Source: Sulfitobacter alexandrii (GTDB lineage: Bacteria; Pseudomonadota; Alphaproteobacteria; Rhodobacterales; Rhodobacteraceae). From it: a stretch of 64,000 nucleotides of DNA. Positions 17,557 through 25,343 of the stretch are shown one piece after another. The notes under the pieces are model-generated. The model was not told the DNA's origin. It did no database searches and saw only the letters and a program-made list of their open reading frames with translations. Numbering within the stretch: position 1 is the stretch's first letter; every line of letters begins with the position of its first letter. A program made the translations under genes and the position numbers. Location: NCBI RefSeq assembly GCF_001886735.1, contig NZ_CP018076.1:1488001-1552000 (forward strand). Direction: 5' to 3'.

Positions 17557-18372
17557 TCAGACCCCCGCCAGCGTGGTGTCGACGCCCTGTCGCGCCGCCG
17601 ACCGGCGCCGAAGCGCCTCCGCCGCGATCAGCAGCAGCACGGAAACCGCCAACAGCAGCGTGCCGAGTGCCATGACCGACGGCAGCTTGGCCGGGAACCG
17701 CAGCTGGCTCCAGATGTAGACCGGCAGGGTCACGTCGGTGCCGGTCAGGAAGAAGGCGATGATGAATTCGTCGAGGCTGATGGTGAAGGTGATCAGCAGG
17801 CTGGAGATCACGCCGGGCAGCACGAGGGGCAGAGTGACCCGCCGGAAGGTGCCCCAACGGGATTCCCCCAGATCGAAGGAGGCTTCCTCCAGTTCACGGT
17901 CGAGGCCGCGGTAGGCGGAACTCAGGATCGCGATGGAGAAGGGCGTGCAGATCAGCACGTGGCCCCCGACCACGGTCCAGAGCGACAGGGGCATGCCCAG
18001 CTGGTTCAGCATCACCAGCAGGGCCACCGCCACGATGATCTCGGGCAGGACCAGCGGCAGCATGATCAGCCCCACGATCCCGGTCTTGCCGGGAAAGACG
18101 AACCGGGCCGAAGCGCGGGCGGCGAACGCCCCCAGCAGGGTGCTGAGAACCGCGGTGGTCAGACCCACGATCATGGAATTGCCAAGCGCGGTGTGCAGGG
18201 TTTCGGTGTACCACAGGCCCACGAACCACTCGGTGGTGAAGCCCGAAAGCGGAAAGGCGATGATCGTCGAGGTATTGAACGCGAAGAGCGGCAACAGGAT
18301 CACCGGCGCGTAGAGAAAGATCATGTAGACGACCGCGTAGACGGTCAGCCAACGCACGGAGAGCCATTTCAT
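17557..18372 (-). CDS. ABC transporter permease, PotC type
   Basis: 271 aa inner-membrane permease with about six transmembrane segments. The EAA-type loop (ELEEASFDLGESRWGTFRRVTLPLVLPG) that contacts the ATPase lies near residues 145-172. The C-terminal ATVISSLLITFTISLDEFIIAFF-like stretch is characteristic of PotC/PotI permeases of the polyamine/spermidine class. It overlaps the upstream PotB-type gene by 4 bp. Together they form the heterodimeric channel of the importer that is co-transcribed with both Rieske genes, which suggests that the transported compound is the oxygenase substrate. Confidence 0.87.
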   Translation of the reverse strand: MKWLSVRWLTVYAVVYMIFLYAPVILLPLFAFNTSTIIAFPLSGFTTEWFVGLWYTETLHTALGNSMIVGLTTAVLSTLLGAFAARASARFVFPGKTGIVGLIMLPLVLPEIIVAVALLVMLNQLGMPLSLWTVVGGHVLICTPFSIAILSSAYRGLDRELEEASFDLGESRWGTFRRVTLPLVLPGVISSLLITFTISLDEFIIAFFLTGTDVTLPVYIWSQLRFPAKLPSVMALGTLLLAVSVLLLIAAEALRRRSAARQGVDTTLAGV

Positions 18373-19235
18373 CGCACGCGTCCCCCCAGTTTCTTGCCGC
18401 CGAAGAAGATCGCGGCGCTGATCAGGCCGATCACCACCATCGCCGACACCGCCAGGGCCGCGCCGAGCGGCGCATTGTTCGCCTTGCCGAACTGGATCTG
18501 GATCATGTTCGAGATCATCAGCCCGTCGGTCCCGCCCACGAGCCGCGGCGTGATGAAATCACCCACCGTTGGGATCAGCACGATCAGCGTCGAGGCGACG
18601 ATGCCCGGCATCGCCAGCGGCAGGGTGATGCGGAAGAAGCGGCGCATCGGGCTGTCGCCGAGGTCGGTGGCAGCTTCCAGAAGCGACCGGTCGATCTTTT
18701 CCAGCGCCACGAAGATCGGCAGGATCGCGAAGGGCGCCCAGGCATGGGCCAGCGTGATGACCACCGCGTTCAGGTTGTAGAGGATGAAGGTCAGCGGCTC
18801 CTCGATGAAGCCGAGGCCCATCAGCGTGGTGTTGAACACGCCGTTGTACCCCAGGATCACCTTCCACAGGAAAACCCGGAGCAGGTAGCTTGTCCAGAAG
18901 GGGACGGTGATGAGGAACAGCCACAGCGCCTTGCGCTTCTGCACATGGAAGGACAGGAAATAGGCGATCGGAAAGGCGAGGATCACGGTCACCGCCGTCA
19001 CGATGAGCGAAATCTTCAGCGATCGCCACATCAGCACCTGGTAGATCGGCTTCGTCCACGCCTCGCGGTAGTTGTCCAGCGTCGGCGTCATGTCGATGGT
19101 CAGGTAGTCCTGCGTCCAGAAGCTGAAGGTGATTACCATCAGCAAGGGCGCGGCCAGCATCACCAGCACATAGGCGAACGTCGGGCTGATCAGCCTGAGG
19201 CCCTGCACCGCTTCCCTGTCAAAGCGCCACGCCAT
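18369..19235 (-). CDS. ABC transporter permease, PotB type
   Basis: 288 aa inner-membrane permease with a first hydrophobic span near residues 17-38, about six spans overall, and the EAA loop SLLEAATDLGDSPMRRFFRITLPLAMPG near residues 185-212. The family is PotB/PotH. It follows the upstream Rieske gene after 34 bp and overlaps the PotC-type gene by 4 bp. The pair plus the ATPase form an importer lacking its own binding protein within the operon; the PotD-like protein at 13184 under the same operator type is the likely partner. Confidence 0.87.
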   Translation of the reverse strand: MAWRFDREAVQGLRLISPTFAYVLVMLAAPLLMVITFSFWTQDYLTIDMTPTLDNYREAWTKPIYQVLMWRSLKISLIVTAVTVILAFPIAYFLSFHVQKRKALWLFLITVPFWTSYLLRVFLWKVILGYNGVFNTTLMGLGFIEEPLTFILYNLNAVVITLAHAWAPFAILPIFVALEKIDRSLLEAATDLGDSPMRRFFRITLPLAMPGIVASTLIVLIPTVGDFITPRLVGGTDGLMISNMIQIQFGKANNAPLGAALAVSAMVVIGLISAAIFFGGKKLGGRVR

Positions 19236-19269
19236 CAGCCAGCGCTCCTGCCGGGGGCGGCATCACCGC

Positions 19270-20484
19270 TCATTCGGCCGCGACCTTTCCGGCCAGCAGT
19301 TCCGCGTTGCGCGCGGCCACCGTCCCCTTGGGCGGCTCATCCTCGTTCAGGACGGGGAAATGCTCGCGCAGGCAGTCGTGATAGCTGCGCACCGTGTTCT
19401 CGAGATCCGACAGGAACACCCCGTCGTACCCGCTCGAGAATGCGGCCTCCCAGGACCAGCGGACCAGTTCCTCGTCCTCTTCCGAGGTCAGGCGGTCGAT
19501 CCTGCTGCTCAGGTAGCGCGCCAGCCGCATGCGACGGTCTTCCTTGCCCAGTCGGTAGGTGGTGCCACGCTGCATGGTCTTGCCAAATTCAATCGGGAAT
19601 TCCTGGTAGAATTTGACACAATCCGGATAAATGCCAAGCACGCAATTGGGAAAGAGCCCGATATAGAGCCAGGCCTTGGCGTGGCTTTCGTCCAGTTCCG
19701 GCGGCGCCTGCAGGATGGACGTATATGCCCGCACGCTCCAGAGCCGGTGATCGGCCTCGCGAAACTCCGAGTAGGACCGCGAGGCGCCGTTCTCGAAATC
19801 CTCGTCGTAATAGTTGGAGCCGAAGAGATCCTGAAGCCCGGGATGGGCCATCGGCACGTGATAGCCTTCGTTGTCCACGTCGCGCACGCACTTCCAGTTC
19901 ACTTCCGCCACATCGGCATAGAAGCCTTCGCCCGAGGGCATCAGCCCCTCCAGGTCGTACTGGTCGATCTCCTCGTCGAACCGCGCCAGCACTTCCGAGA
20001 TCGCGGGCTGGGGGCCGGGACGGAACCGCACGAAAACGAAACCGCGCCACGTGTCCAGCTCGATCGCCTTGAGCCCGAAAGCGACCGAATCGAGTTCCGG
20101 CAGCTTGTCGGGCTGTGCCGCGCCGCGCAGCGTGCCGTCGAGGTTGTAGACCCAGCCGTGGAAGGGGCAGATGATCGCGTTCTTGCAATTGCCCTGTTCC
20201 GCGGCGACGACCCGCGACCCCCGGTGCCGGCACAGGTTGTGAAAGGCCCGCAGCTCCCCGTCCTTGCCCCGGATGACCAGCGCGCGCTCGCCCACGCAGT
20301 CAAGCGTGACGAAATCGCCCGATTCCGGCAGGTCGTTGGCATGGCAGACCAGCTGCCAGTGAGAGCGGAACAGGAGATCCTTTTCCATCTCGAGCATCTC
20401 GGTGTTGAAGTAACTCCACGCGGGCAGACCCTTGCGGTCATGATCATTCGGCAGGTCTTTGGCCTGTGCGGCAGGGGACGTCAT
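19270..20484 (-). CDS. Rieske non-haem iron oxygenase, quaternary-ammonium type (B)
   Basis: 404 aa. Rieske ligands are C85-x-H87 (CRHRGS) and C106-x2-H109 (CPFHGW). The catalytic iron site is DVDNEGYHVPMAH, with His209 and His214. The inter-centre residue is Glu206 in place of the usual Asp, again as in CntA-like enzymes. It is only distantly similar to the second Rieske protein of the same operon, so the two probably act at different steps or on different substrates. It is the first gene of the leftward operon (Rieske-permease-permease-ATPase-Rieske-methyltransferase) and starts 43 bp from operator 3. No reductase gene accompanies it. Confidence 0.88.
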   Translation of the reverse strand: MTSPAAQAKDLPNDHDRKGLPAWSYFNTEMLEMEKDLLFRSHWQLVCHANDLPESGDFVTLDCVGERALVIRGKDGELRAFHNLCRHRGSRVVAAEQGNCKNAIICPFHGWVYNLDGTLRGAAQPDKLPELDSVAFGLKAIELDTWRGFVFVRFRPGPQPAISEVLARFDEEIDQYDLEGLMPSGEGFYADVAEVNWKCVRDVDNEGYHVPMAHPGLQDLFGSNYYDEDFENGASRSYSEFREADHRLWSVRAYTSILQAPPELDESHAKAWLYIGLFPNCVLGIYPDCVKFYQEFPIEFGKTMQRGTTYRLGKEDRRMRLARYLSSRIDRLTSEEDEELVRWSWEAAFSSGYDGVFLSDLENTVRSYHDCLREHFPVLNEDEPPKGTVAARNAELLAGKVAAE

Positions 20485-20526
20485 GGCAAACTCCGGGTTG
20501 ATGTTTACACCAGCTTAACAAGTTTT

Positions 20527-20540
20527 TTTGAGCGCTCAAA
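20527..20540. promoter_or_regulatory. Putative TetR-family operator 3 (TTTGAGCGCTCAAA)
   Basis: A perfect 14-bp palindrome, identical to the cores of operators 1 and 2, lies 43 bp upstream of the leftward Rieske/importer operon. It completes the pattern of one such site before every transcription unit of the 4.5-20.5 kb locus. Confidence 0.75.
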
Positions 20541-20806
20541 TAAATTTTTCACTTGACGATATCAGATCGGCCCTCCTGCCCGGTTTCCGGGCAGCGGTGC
20601 AGGGCGATCCCGCAATTGGGACCGATCGAGAGGTGATGGACAAGATGATTTGACAGGCACACCGCGGACACGCGACACGAGATCGATCTTCAGACCAATG
20701 CAAAGCCCGACTCTGCGCCCTTCGCCGGGAAATGGCCGGGCTTATGGAAACTGGGAAACACCAAACCCGCGCCGTGGCAGGCGGAATCGTCGCTGTCGGG
20801 GGATTT

Positions 20807-20823
20807 TGGCTCCGGCGGAAGGG
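20807..20823 (+). repeat. Candidate attL (tRNA-Asn 3'-end repeat)
   Basis: TGGCTCCGGCGGAAGGG, matching 16 of 17 bases of the tRNA-Asn 3' end at 46167-46183 in the same orientation. The first 12 bases are identical. It sits between the catabolic operon promoter and the first accessory gene, as expected for the far end of a tRNA-targeted island. Confidence 0.6.
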
Positions 20824-20893
20824 GGGCGACCCTTGCCGTAAAGCCAATTGAATCCTAACGATTTTTCTTTCGATTCCACGCCGAGTCCGACGG

Positions 20894-20941
20894 TGTGCAC
20901 ACGTTGTTGCTCAAGTATGTGCATACGGTCAAGAGGTGCAC
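20894..20941. repeat. Left cluster of GTGCAC motifs (candidate integrase/excisionase arm sites)
   Basis: GTGCACACGTT at 20895-20905, GTGCATACG at 20919-20927 and GTGCAC at 20936-20941 lie within 47 bp, just inside attL. The first is identical to an 11-mer at 46084-46094 next to the integrase gene at the other end of the island. Confidence 0.55.
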
Positions 20942-21175
20942 AAGAGGACATTAATAAAGCCGAAGTGAACCGCCCGACGCAGCACCTGACAGCCCCGCAA
21001 ACCGGTCGGGCGCGGAGCAGAGATTGCGGAGGACCTTTCGCGTTGCGGGGGAGGCTGAAGGGTTGCTCTGTAATGGCTTAGAGTTGCGCTCGCTTCGCGC
21101 CGAAGGATATCTGAATCCACTAACCGGGATGTGACGCGCTGTCCGGACCAAATCGAAAGACAGCGCGTCAGGTGT

Positions 21176-21877
21176 TCAGCGGAACCTGGCTGCATTCTCT
21201 GCAGCCGCGGCATCCGTGTCGCCCTGACCGAACGCCGACGGTCGCGGCTCCGGCAGTTGCAGCGCCTCCTGGACTCGGGGCTTGGCGTCGATGCGGTCGA
21301 ACCACGCTTGCAGGTTCGGCAACCCGTCGACGCTCACCGTGGCCCAGAAGTAGCTGCGCGCCCAGGGGTAGGTCGCGATATCCGCGATGGACATCGCATC
21401 ACCTACCAGCCAGTCGCGCCCGGCAAGCCGCGTGTCCAGCACCTCCAGCAGGCGGCGGCTTTCGGTCACGTAGCGGTCGATAGCATAGGGCACCTCGTCG
21501 CCATTTGGCTTGGCGATCCGCTGGAAGAACATCGCCTGGCCCATCATCGGGCCGATCCCACCCATCTGGAACATCAGCCATTGCAGCGTTTCCGAGCGCT
21601 CCTTGCGGTCGTGGCTGAGGAACCGGTCGTATTTCTCGGCAAGATACCACAAGATCGCGCCGCTCTCGAATACTGCGAAATCATCCGCGCCGCGATCCAC
21701 GATAGTCGGAATGCGCCCGTTTGGATTCAGGCGCAGGTAATCGGGCGCTTTCTGCTCCTTCTTCCCGAAGTCGATCGGCACCAGCTCGTAGTCGATCTGC
21801 GTTTCGTGCAGGAAAATCAGGGGCTTCCACCCGTTCATGGTGTTGGCGATATAGAGAACGATATCAGGCCGCGTCAT
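21176..21877 (-). CDS. Glutathione S-transferase family protein
   Basis: 233 aa. The N-terminal thioredoxin-fold domain starts IVLYIANTMNGWKPLIFLHE and has LNPNGRIPTIVDRG and the GSH-binding FESGAILWYLAEKY segment. The helical C-terminal domain has LVGDAMSIADIATYPW, the GST capping box region. It conjugates or reduces electrophiles with glutathione in the cytoplasm. The ATG at 21877 overlaps the upstream quinone reductase gene by 14 bp; an in-frame ATG nine codons further up is possible. With that reductase and the HxlR regulator it forms an electrophile/quinone stress module. Confidence 0.87.
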   Translation of the reverse strand: MTRPDIVLYIANTMNGWKPLIFLHETQIDYELVPIDFGKKEQKAPDYLRLNPNGRIPTIVDRGADDFAVFESGAILWYLAEKYDRFLSHDRKERSETLQWLMFQMGGIGPMMGQAMFFQRIAKPNGDEVPYAIDRYVTESRRLLEVLDTRLAGRDWLVGDAMSIADIATYPWARSYFWATVSVDGLPNLQAWFDRIDAKPRVQEALQLPEPRPSAFGQGDTDAAAAENAARFR

Positions 21878-22472
21878 TGGCGAGCTCCCCGAATGTCGTG
21901 GCAAGATGGGCGTCGAACCGAGCGAGGTCGGAGGCCACGTCGGGGTTCTTCATCACGTCGAAGGCCCCGAAGGTCGGCAGCGGCGTCATGCCAAAGAACC
22001 TGGCGTTCAGATGGACCGGACGCAGGAGGTCATCCAGAGACATGCCCCCGAAGAACGGCTCTGCCGGGTCGTCGAAGGCTTCAGCCGGGGCGTTCAGCGT
22101 GGCTGAGATAATGTAACGCGTGCCTGCCAGCTTGCCGCCCATGCCGTAATTCGCCTTCGGTGCGGCTGCGCTGCGTCCGTCGCCGTTGCTGAGCTGTCCG
22201 CCCATACCGACCGTGTAGACCTCATCCATGTATTTCTTGAAGGACCACGGCACGCCCATCCAGTTCACCGGGAACTGTAAGACGACCACGTCCGCCCACA
22301 GGTGGCTGTCCACCTCGGCCTGCACATCATAACCGGCTGCGACAGTGGTCAGGCGGACCTCGTGCCCCTGCGCTTCGAGTGTAGCTTTGGCGCGCTCCGC
22401 GAGCGTCTTGTTGAGTTTACCGGGGGCAAATTCATAAGGCTGCGCGCCGTTCAGTATGTGGATCTTGGTCAT
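21864..22472 (-). CDS. NAD(P)H-dependent quinone oxidoreductase, MdaB-like flavodoxin-fold protein
   Basis: 202 aa. It begins MTKIHILNGAQPYEFAPGKLN, the typical MdaB opening with the FMN/FAD phosphate loop, and carries VVLQFPVNWMGVPWSFKKYMDEV, the conserved flavin and quinone-site segment. Such enzymes make two-electron reductions of quinones and so avoid radical formation. The length equals that of family members. The ATG at 22472 is divergent from the HxlR gene, with a candidate operator in the 133-bp gap, and the gene is coupled to the GST gene by overlap. Confidence 0.87.
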   Translation of the reverse strand: MTKIHILNGAQPYEFAPGKLNKTLAERAKATLEAQGHEVRLTTVAAGYDVQAEVDSHLWADVVVLQFPVNWMGVPWSFKKYMDEVYTVGMGGQLSNGDGRSAAAPKANYGMGGKLAGTRYIISATLNAPAEAFDDPAEPFFGGMSLDDLLRPVHLNARFFGMTPLPTFGAFDVMKNPDVASDLARFDAHLATTFGELANDAA

Positions 22473-22555
22473 GTCGTCTCTTCCATCGTTGCTGCGCCCG
22501 CTTGACTTCGGCGGGGTCCGGGATGAAATGATCGTGGTGGGAAGTAAAAACAACC

Positions 22556-22570
22556 AGTATACTTTTAGTA
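22556..22570. promoter_or_regulatory. Candidate HxlR operator between mdaB-like and hxlR-like genes
   Basis: AGTATACT (perfect palindrome, 22556-22563) overlaps TACTTTTAGTA (22560-22570, a 4-3-4 inverted repeat). TACT/AGTA half-sites are typical of HxlR-family operators. It lies 36 bp before the regulator start and 83 bp from the reductase start, so it could serve both promoters. Confidence 0.4.
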
Positions 22571-22605
22571 ACCTAATCAGGCGCGGATCAGCGGAGCGTA
22601 AAACG

Positions 22606-22983
22606 ATGGATGCAAAGATCGAAGTAGACGGTGCCGGCCGACGGAGCGCGGCCAATGCCTGCACCGAGCCCTGCGCTATCGAGCGTGGCATGCGGATCAT
22701 CGGAGGCAAATGGACCGGCTCCATCCTCTGGCACGTCAAGGATGGGCCGGTGCGGTTCAACGACCTCGCCCGGATGATCGGCGGCGCGTCGAAGAAAATG
22801 ATCACGGAACGCTTGCGGCAACTCGAAGACCAGGGGCTGGTCAGGCGCGAGGTCTGCGACACCGCCCCGATCACTGTCGTCTACGAAATCACTGATTTCG
22901 GGCGCACAGCCTTGGGTTTTCTGGATGAGCTGCGGAAGTGGAGTGAGGGGCTTCCGAAGAGTTTGACCGCGGAAAAGCGATAG
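22606..22983 (+). CDS. HxlR family transcriptional regulator
   Basis: 125 aa winged-helix protein. The family opening CAIERGMRIIGGKWTGSILWHVKDGPVRFNDL is clear, including the Cys (near residue 21) that in many members senses electrophiles or disulfide stress. The recognition region is GGASKKMITERLRQLEDQGLVRRE, and the wing is VVYEITDFGRTAL. The ATG at 22606 gives the normal family length; the frame is open upstream without a better start. It is divergent from the MdaB-like gene, which together with the GST it probably represses until quinones or other electrophiles appear. That regulatory link is inferred from gene arrangement. Confidence 0.87.
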   Translation: MDAKIEVDGAGRRSAANACTEPCAIERGMRIIGGKWTGSILWHVKDGPVRFNDLARMIGGASKKMITERLRQLEDQGLVRREVCDTAPITVVYEITDFGRTALGFLDELRKWSEGLPKSLTAEKR

Positions 22984-23190
22984 CCTGTCGAGAGCGCGAT
23001 CGGCCCAAACCTGACGTTCAAAGCTGAGACTGTCGCCGCGCTGCGGCGCAGCCAAACCGGTCATTTACGAGTCGCGCAGAATTTGCGCGATTGGATTGCT
23101 ATTGCGCGGACCTTCCGGACCTTCGCTGCACGCGCTCGACTTCTGCTACCTGCCCTTGGTGAGGCGCCCGTAGGAGGTCAAACAGCGGCC

Positions 23191-23382
23191 ATGCGCTGCG
23201 TCGGAGATATCTGTAAGGATCGGCGCTACACCATAGTTTTTAGGGCCAACTTGTTCTCGCTCGAGTTGAAGAACTTGACAGGAACGCGACTGTATGAGCG
23301 ACAGTTGGAAGCGTGCGTTGACTACACCTTCGGATTCCAGAAGAACTGGGCTCCCGGAAACTACCCAAAGGATGTTCTGTGA
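23191..23382 (+). CDS. Possible small or remnant ORF before the SEC-C gene
   Basis: A frame of 63 aa from the ATG at 23191 (open to an ATG at 23083, 99 aa) ends in a TGA that overlaps the GTG start of the next gene (GTGA), the usual sign of translational coupling. The protein text (YTIVFRANLFSLELKN and TFGFQKNWAPGNYPKDVL) is not recognised. It could be a genuine small partner, the 3' remnant of a longer gene lost at a recombination junction, or chance. The rest of 22984-23378 shows nothing. Confidence 0.3.
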   Translation: MRCVGDICKDRRYTIVFRANLFSLELKNLTGTRLYERQLEACVDYTFGFQKNWAPGNYPKDVL

Positions 23383-24395
23383 GTGGTGATGAAAAAGTAG
23401 GTTTAATGGAGGCTCGCTCGGCTCTCCAGGCGGAGTGTTTGAGAGTTTTTCCTGTTGTTCGGAAGCAAGTAGACGCGCACCGCAATACATTTATTTGGCA
23501 AATGGACAAGGGGTTAGAAAACAGCGTATTCGGCACTCCGGTTGACCAGGCTCACAATGCAAATTTAACCACTGATCAAGTTAGGCGGATTGCCCGAGAG
23601 AATGGCAAGATATACAGCCAAGCGTGCATGGCAATCACACCAAAAGTCCTGGCTCTCTCCTCAAGCATTGAGAGCCTTTCTTATGGCACGCTTTCTCTTC
23701 ATGAAGAGCTCAACTGCTTTCGCTCTATCGTTGAGAGACTTGCAGTCCTGGAAGCATCTCTCAGAAAGATTGCGCACAAGACCAGCCTACCGGAAATAAA
23801 ATCATTTGGTGACTTGCTTGAGGTGCGAGAGTCTATTTGGCCGTTAATTGGAACAAGGTTCAGCTGGTCGGATCTTCAGGTCGTCGATTTTCCGGAAATG
23901 CCTTCGAAGACAGATTACCTTCATGATGCCGCCGAAACTCGGGTGGATCTTTCAGCGAGAAATATCCTCAATCAGATCGATAGACTTCAGAAAGAGGAAA
24001 GTTACAAGGGGATACGTCCATTCTATAATTTCTGCTGCGAGTTTGTTCACCCAAATATCGGTGACAACTTGGCGACCACCAGGAAAAAACGCATAGTAAG
24101 AACGCAGGGCGGTCAACTTGCCTACATGACGGAATACAATGAAAACCCATTGGTAACATCAAGCGACGACAGCGACTTCTTCATCCTGTTCTCAAAGGCT
24201 TACGCCTTCGGAACAATGCTGGCACGAGAGGCTGAAAGGGTAACGCTGCAATATGGGATTCTATTGAACAAGATAGAACGCGTTAACCAAAAATGCGCAC
24301 ACAAGGTGGTGAAAAGACAAAAAAATGTTTTCTCGAGGGATGACTTTTGCCCGTGCGGCTCAGGGAGAAGTATACGCGTATGTGCGTTCCGATGA
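23379..24395 (+). CDS. Uncharacterised protein with degenerate C-terminal SEC-C motif
   Basis: 338 aa, starting at a GTG that overlaps the preceding short frame. Most of the protein is helical and unrecognised. The C-terminus FCPCGSGRSIRVCAFR resembles the SEC-C zinc motif (CPCGSG followed by a CC or CH pair) but lacks the last metal ligand. SEC-C tails occur on many proteins of defence and mobile regions as well as on SecA. Codon use and base composition look more AT-rich than in the flanking chromosome, which fits transfer. An internal ATG at 23406 is an alternative start. The function is unknown. Confidence 0.65.
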   Translation: MSGDEKVGLMEARSALQAECLRVFPVVRKQVDAHRNTFIWQMDKGLENSVFGTPVDQAHNANLTTDQVRRIARENGKIYSQACMAITPKVLALSSSIESLSYGTLSLHEELNCFRSIVERLAVLEASLRKIAHKTSLPEIKSFGDLLEVRESIWPLIGTRFSWSDLQVVDFPEMPSKTDYLHDAAETRVDLSARNILNQIDRLQKEESYKGIRPFYNFCCEFVHPNIGDNLATTRKKRIVRTQGGQLAYMTEYNENPLVTSSDDSDFFILFSKAYAFGTMLAREAERVTLQYGILLNKIERVNQKCAHKVVKRQKNVFSRDDFCPCGSGRSIRVCAFR

Positions 24396-24654
24396 GAATG
24401 ATACTGAGAAAACAAGCCCAGAATTGGACGTGCCATGCAGGAAGGGCGGGTTGCCTTACTTAGACCTTGCGCCCCATTCACCTTGCCATGTTGGCAAACT
24501 TCGCATCGCTGACCGGAACGCGGCAAGACGCCTGGTGTCGAGAGCGGCCCTAACCGAACCTTGAGCCGCATCCAAAATGTTGCGTGGAAGCAATCTTTTG
24601 ACGACGTTCATTATTTGCGTTCCGTTACGGTGCGCTTTGAATGGGTCATGTCGG

Positions 24655-25104
24655 TTACCAGAAGAAATTCCATTCAACACGAGCCAAAATCTTTTTCTCT
24701 GGCGCTGAGAGCTGGTGCCCGGCTTGGCCGTTACAGATTGGGAAGGCGCCATGCATTCTTAGGAAATCGCTCAAGAAGAAACTTTCGACGTCAAATAGGT
24801 TGTCATTGCCGTAGTTGCGTAAAACTTCTGATGAGTAGGTGGTGAACTTCACTCTGTGGGTATTGGCGTAATTCGAAATCCCCAAATTACCCGACTGCCC
24901 TGTGAGGTGCCCCCGCAAGCGCATCGCAATACTATTCTGCTTTGACTCGCTCATCCCAATATAGATCAAGCGCGAGGGTCGAAACGGGTAGGCAATGCGC
25001 AGTTCGGTTAGAAAGATGAAGTAGATGCCCGCCACGCCCTGAACGAACTTGACCTCTTGCTCACGAAAATTGTAGGTTCGTGTGAAAATTATATTCATAT
25101 ACAA
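24655..25104 (-). CDS. GIY-YIG nuclease-fold protein
   Basis: 149 aa. The motif pair is GIYFIF (about residues 26-31) and LIYIGMSE (about 46-53), followed by the basic IAMRLRGHL region with the catalytic Arg position. A later ESFFLSDFLRMHGAFPICNGQ carries the metal-binding Glu and the terminal Asn of the fold. This is the minimal single-domain form, so it could be a nuclease with specificity supplied by a partner. AAGGA lies five bases before the ATG. Its start is only 23 bp from that of the divergent 72-aa gene, and it probably belongs functionally with the SMC-like ATPase operon. Homing or repair roles are alternatives. Confidence 0.72.
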   Translation of the reverse strand: MYMNIIFTRTYNFREQEVKFVQGVAGIYFIFLTELRIAYPFRPSRLIYIGMSESKQNSIAMRLRGHLTGQSGNLGISNYANTHRVKFTTYSSEVLRNYGNDNLFDVESFFLSDFLRMHGAFPICNGQAGHQLSAPEKKILARVEWNFFW

Positions 25105-25127
25105 ATCCTTAATGGAGCCGTTGATTG

Positions 25128-25343
25128 ATGGCTATCGAGAAAATTCAGTCCGCCAGCGAGGTGCTGGCAGCCTTCATGGGCGAACAGGCGCAAGATGAGA
25201 GCCTTGACCAAGCCACCATTGCGGTCATTGCTGGCCTGCGCGGCGACGACAAGCTCACCCGCACCAACCTCCTGCGCAAGCTCGACGAGGCTCGCAAGGC
25301 GGCACTCAAAGAAGGTGGCAGGCAACGCGAAAGCAGATCATGA
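25128..25343 (+). CDS. Small protein preceding the SMC-like ATPase
   Basis: 71 aa from the ATG at 25128 (GGAG upstream; a TTG codon directly precedes it). The sequence is helical and charged, with IEKIQSASEVLAAFMGEQ at the start and LTRTNLLRKLDEARKAAL near the end, and no recognised domain. Its stop overlaps the ATG of the ATPase gene (ATGA), so the two are made together in a coupled way. Small coupled partners of this kind often act as regulators or adaptors of SMC-like or Rad50-like defence ATPases. That role is inference only. Confidence 0.65.
   Translation: MAIEKIQSASEVLAAFMGEQAQDESLDQATIAVIAGLRGDDKLTRTNLLRKLDEARKAALKEGGRQRESRS

Larger units (their letters stand above)
20541..21175. other. 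Gene-free left junction of the genomic island
   Basis: About 635 bp in which no convincing gene is seen; the short reading frames have no family character. It contains the candidate attL (20807-20823) and a cluster of GTGCAC-type motifs (20894-20941). The chromosomal locus ends before it and the first island gene ends at 21176. Confidence 0.6.

Noticed and set aside
5247..20484. Assignment of the catabolic locus to glycine betaine, carnitine, homarine or another named substrate
   Set aside because: The gene set is compatible with several N-methylated compounds, and no residue pattern seen decides among them.
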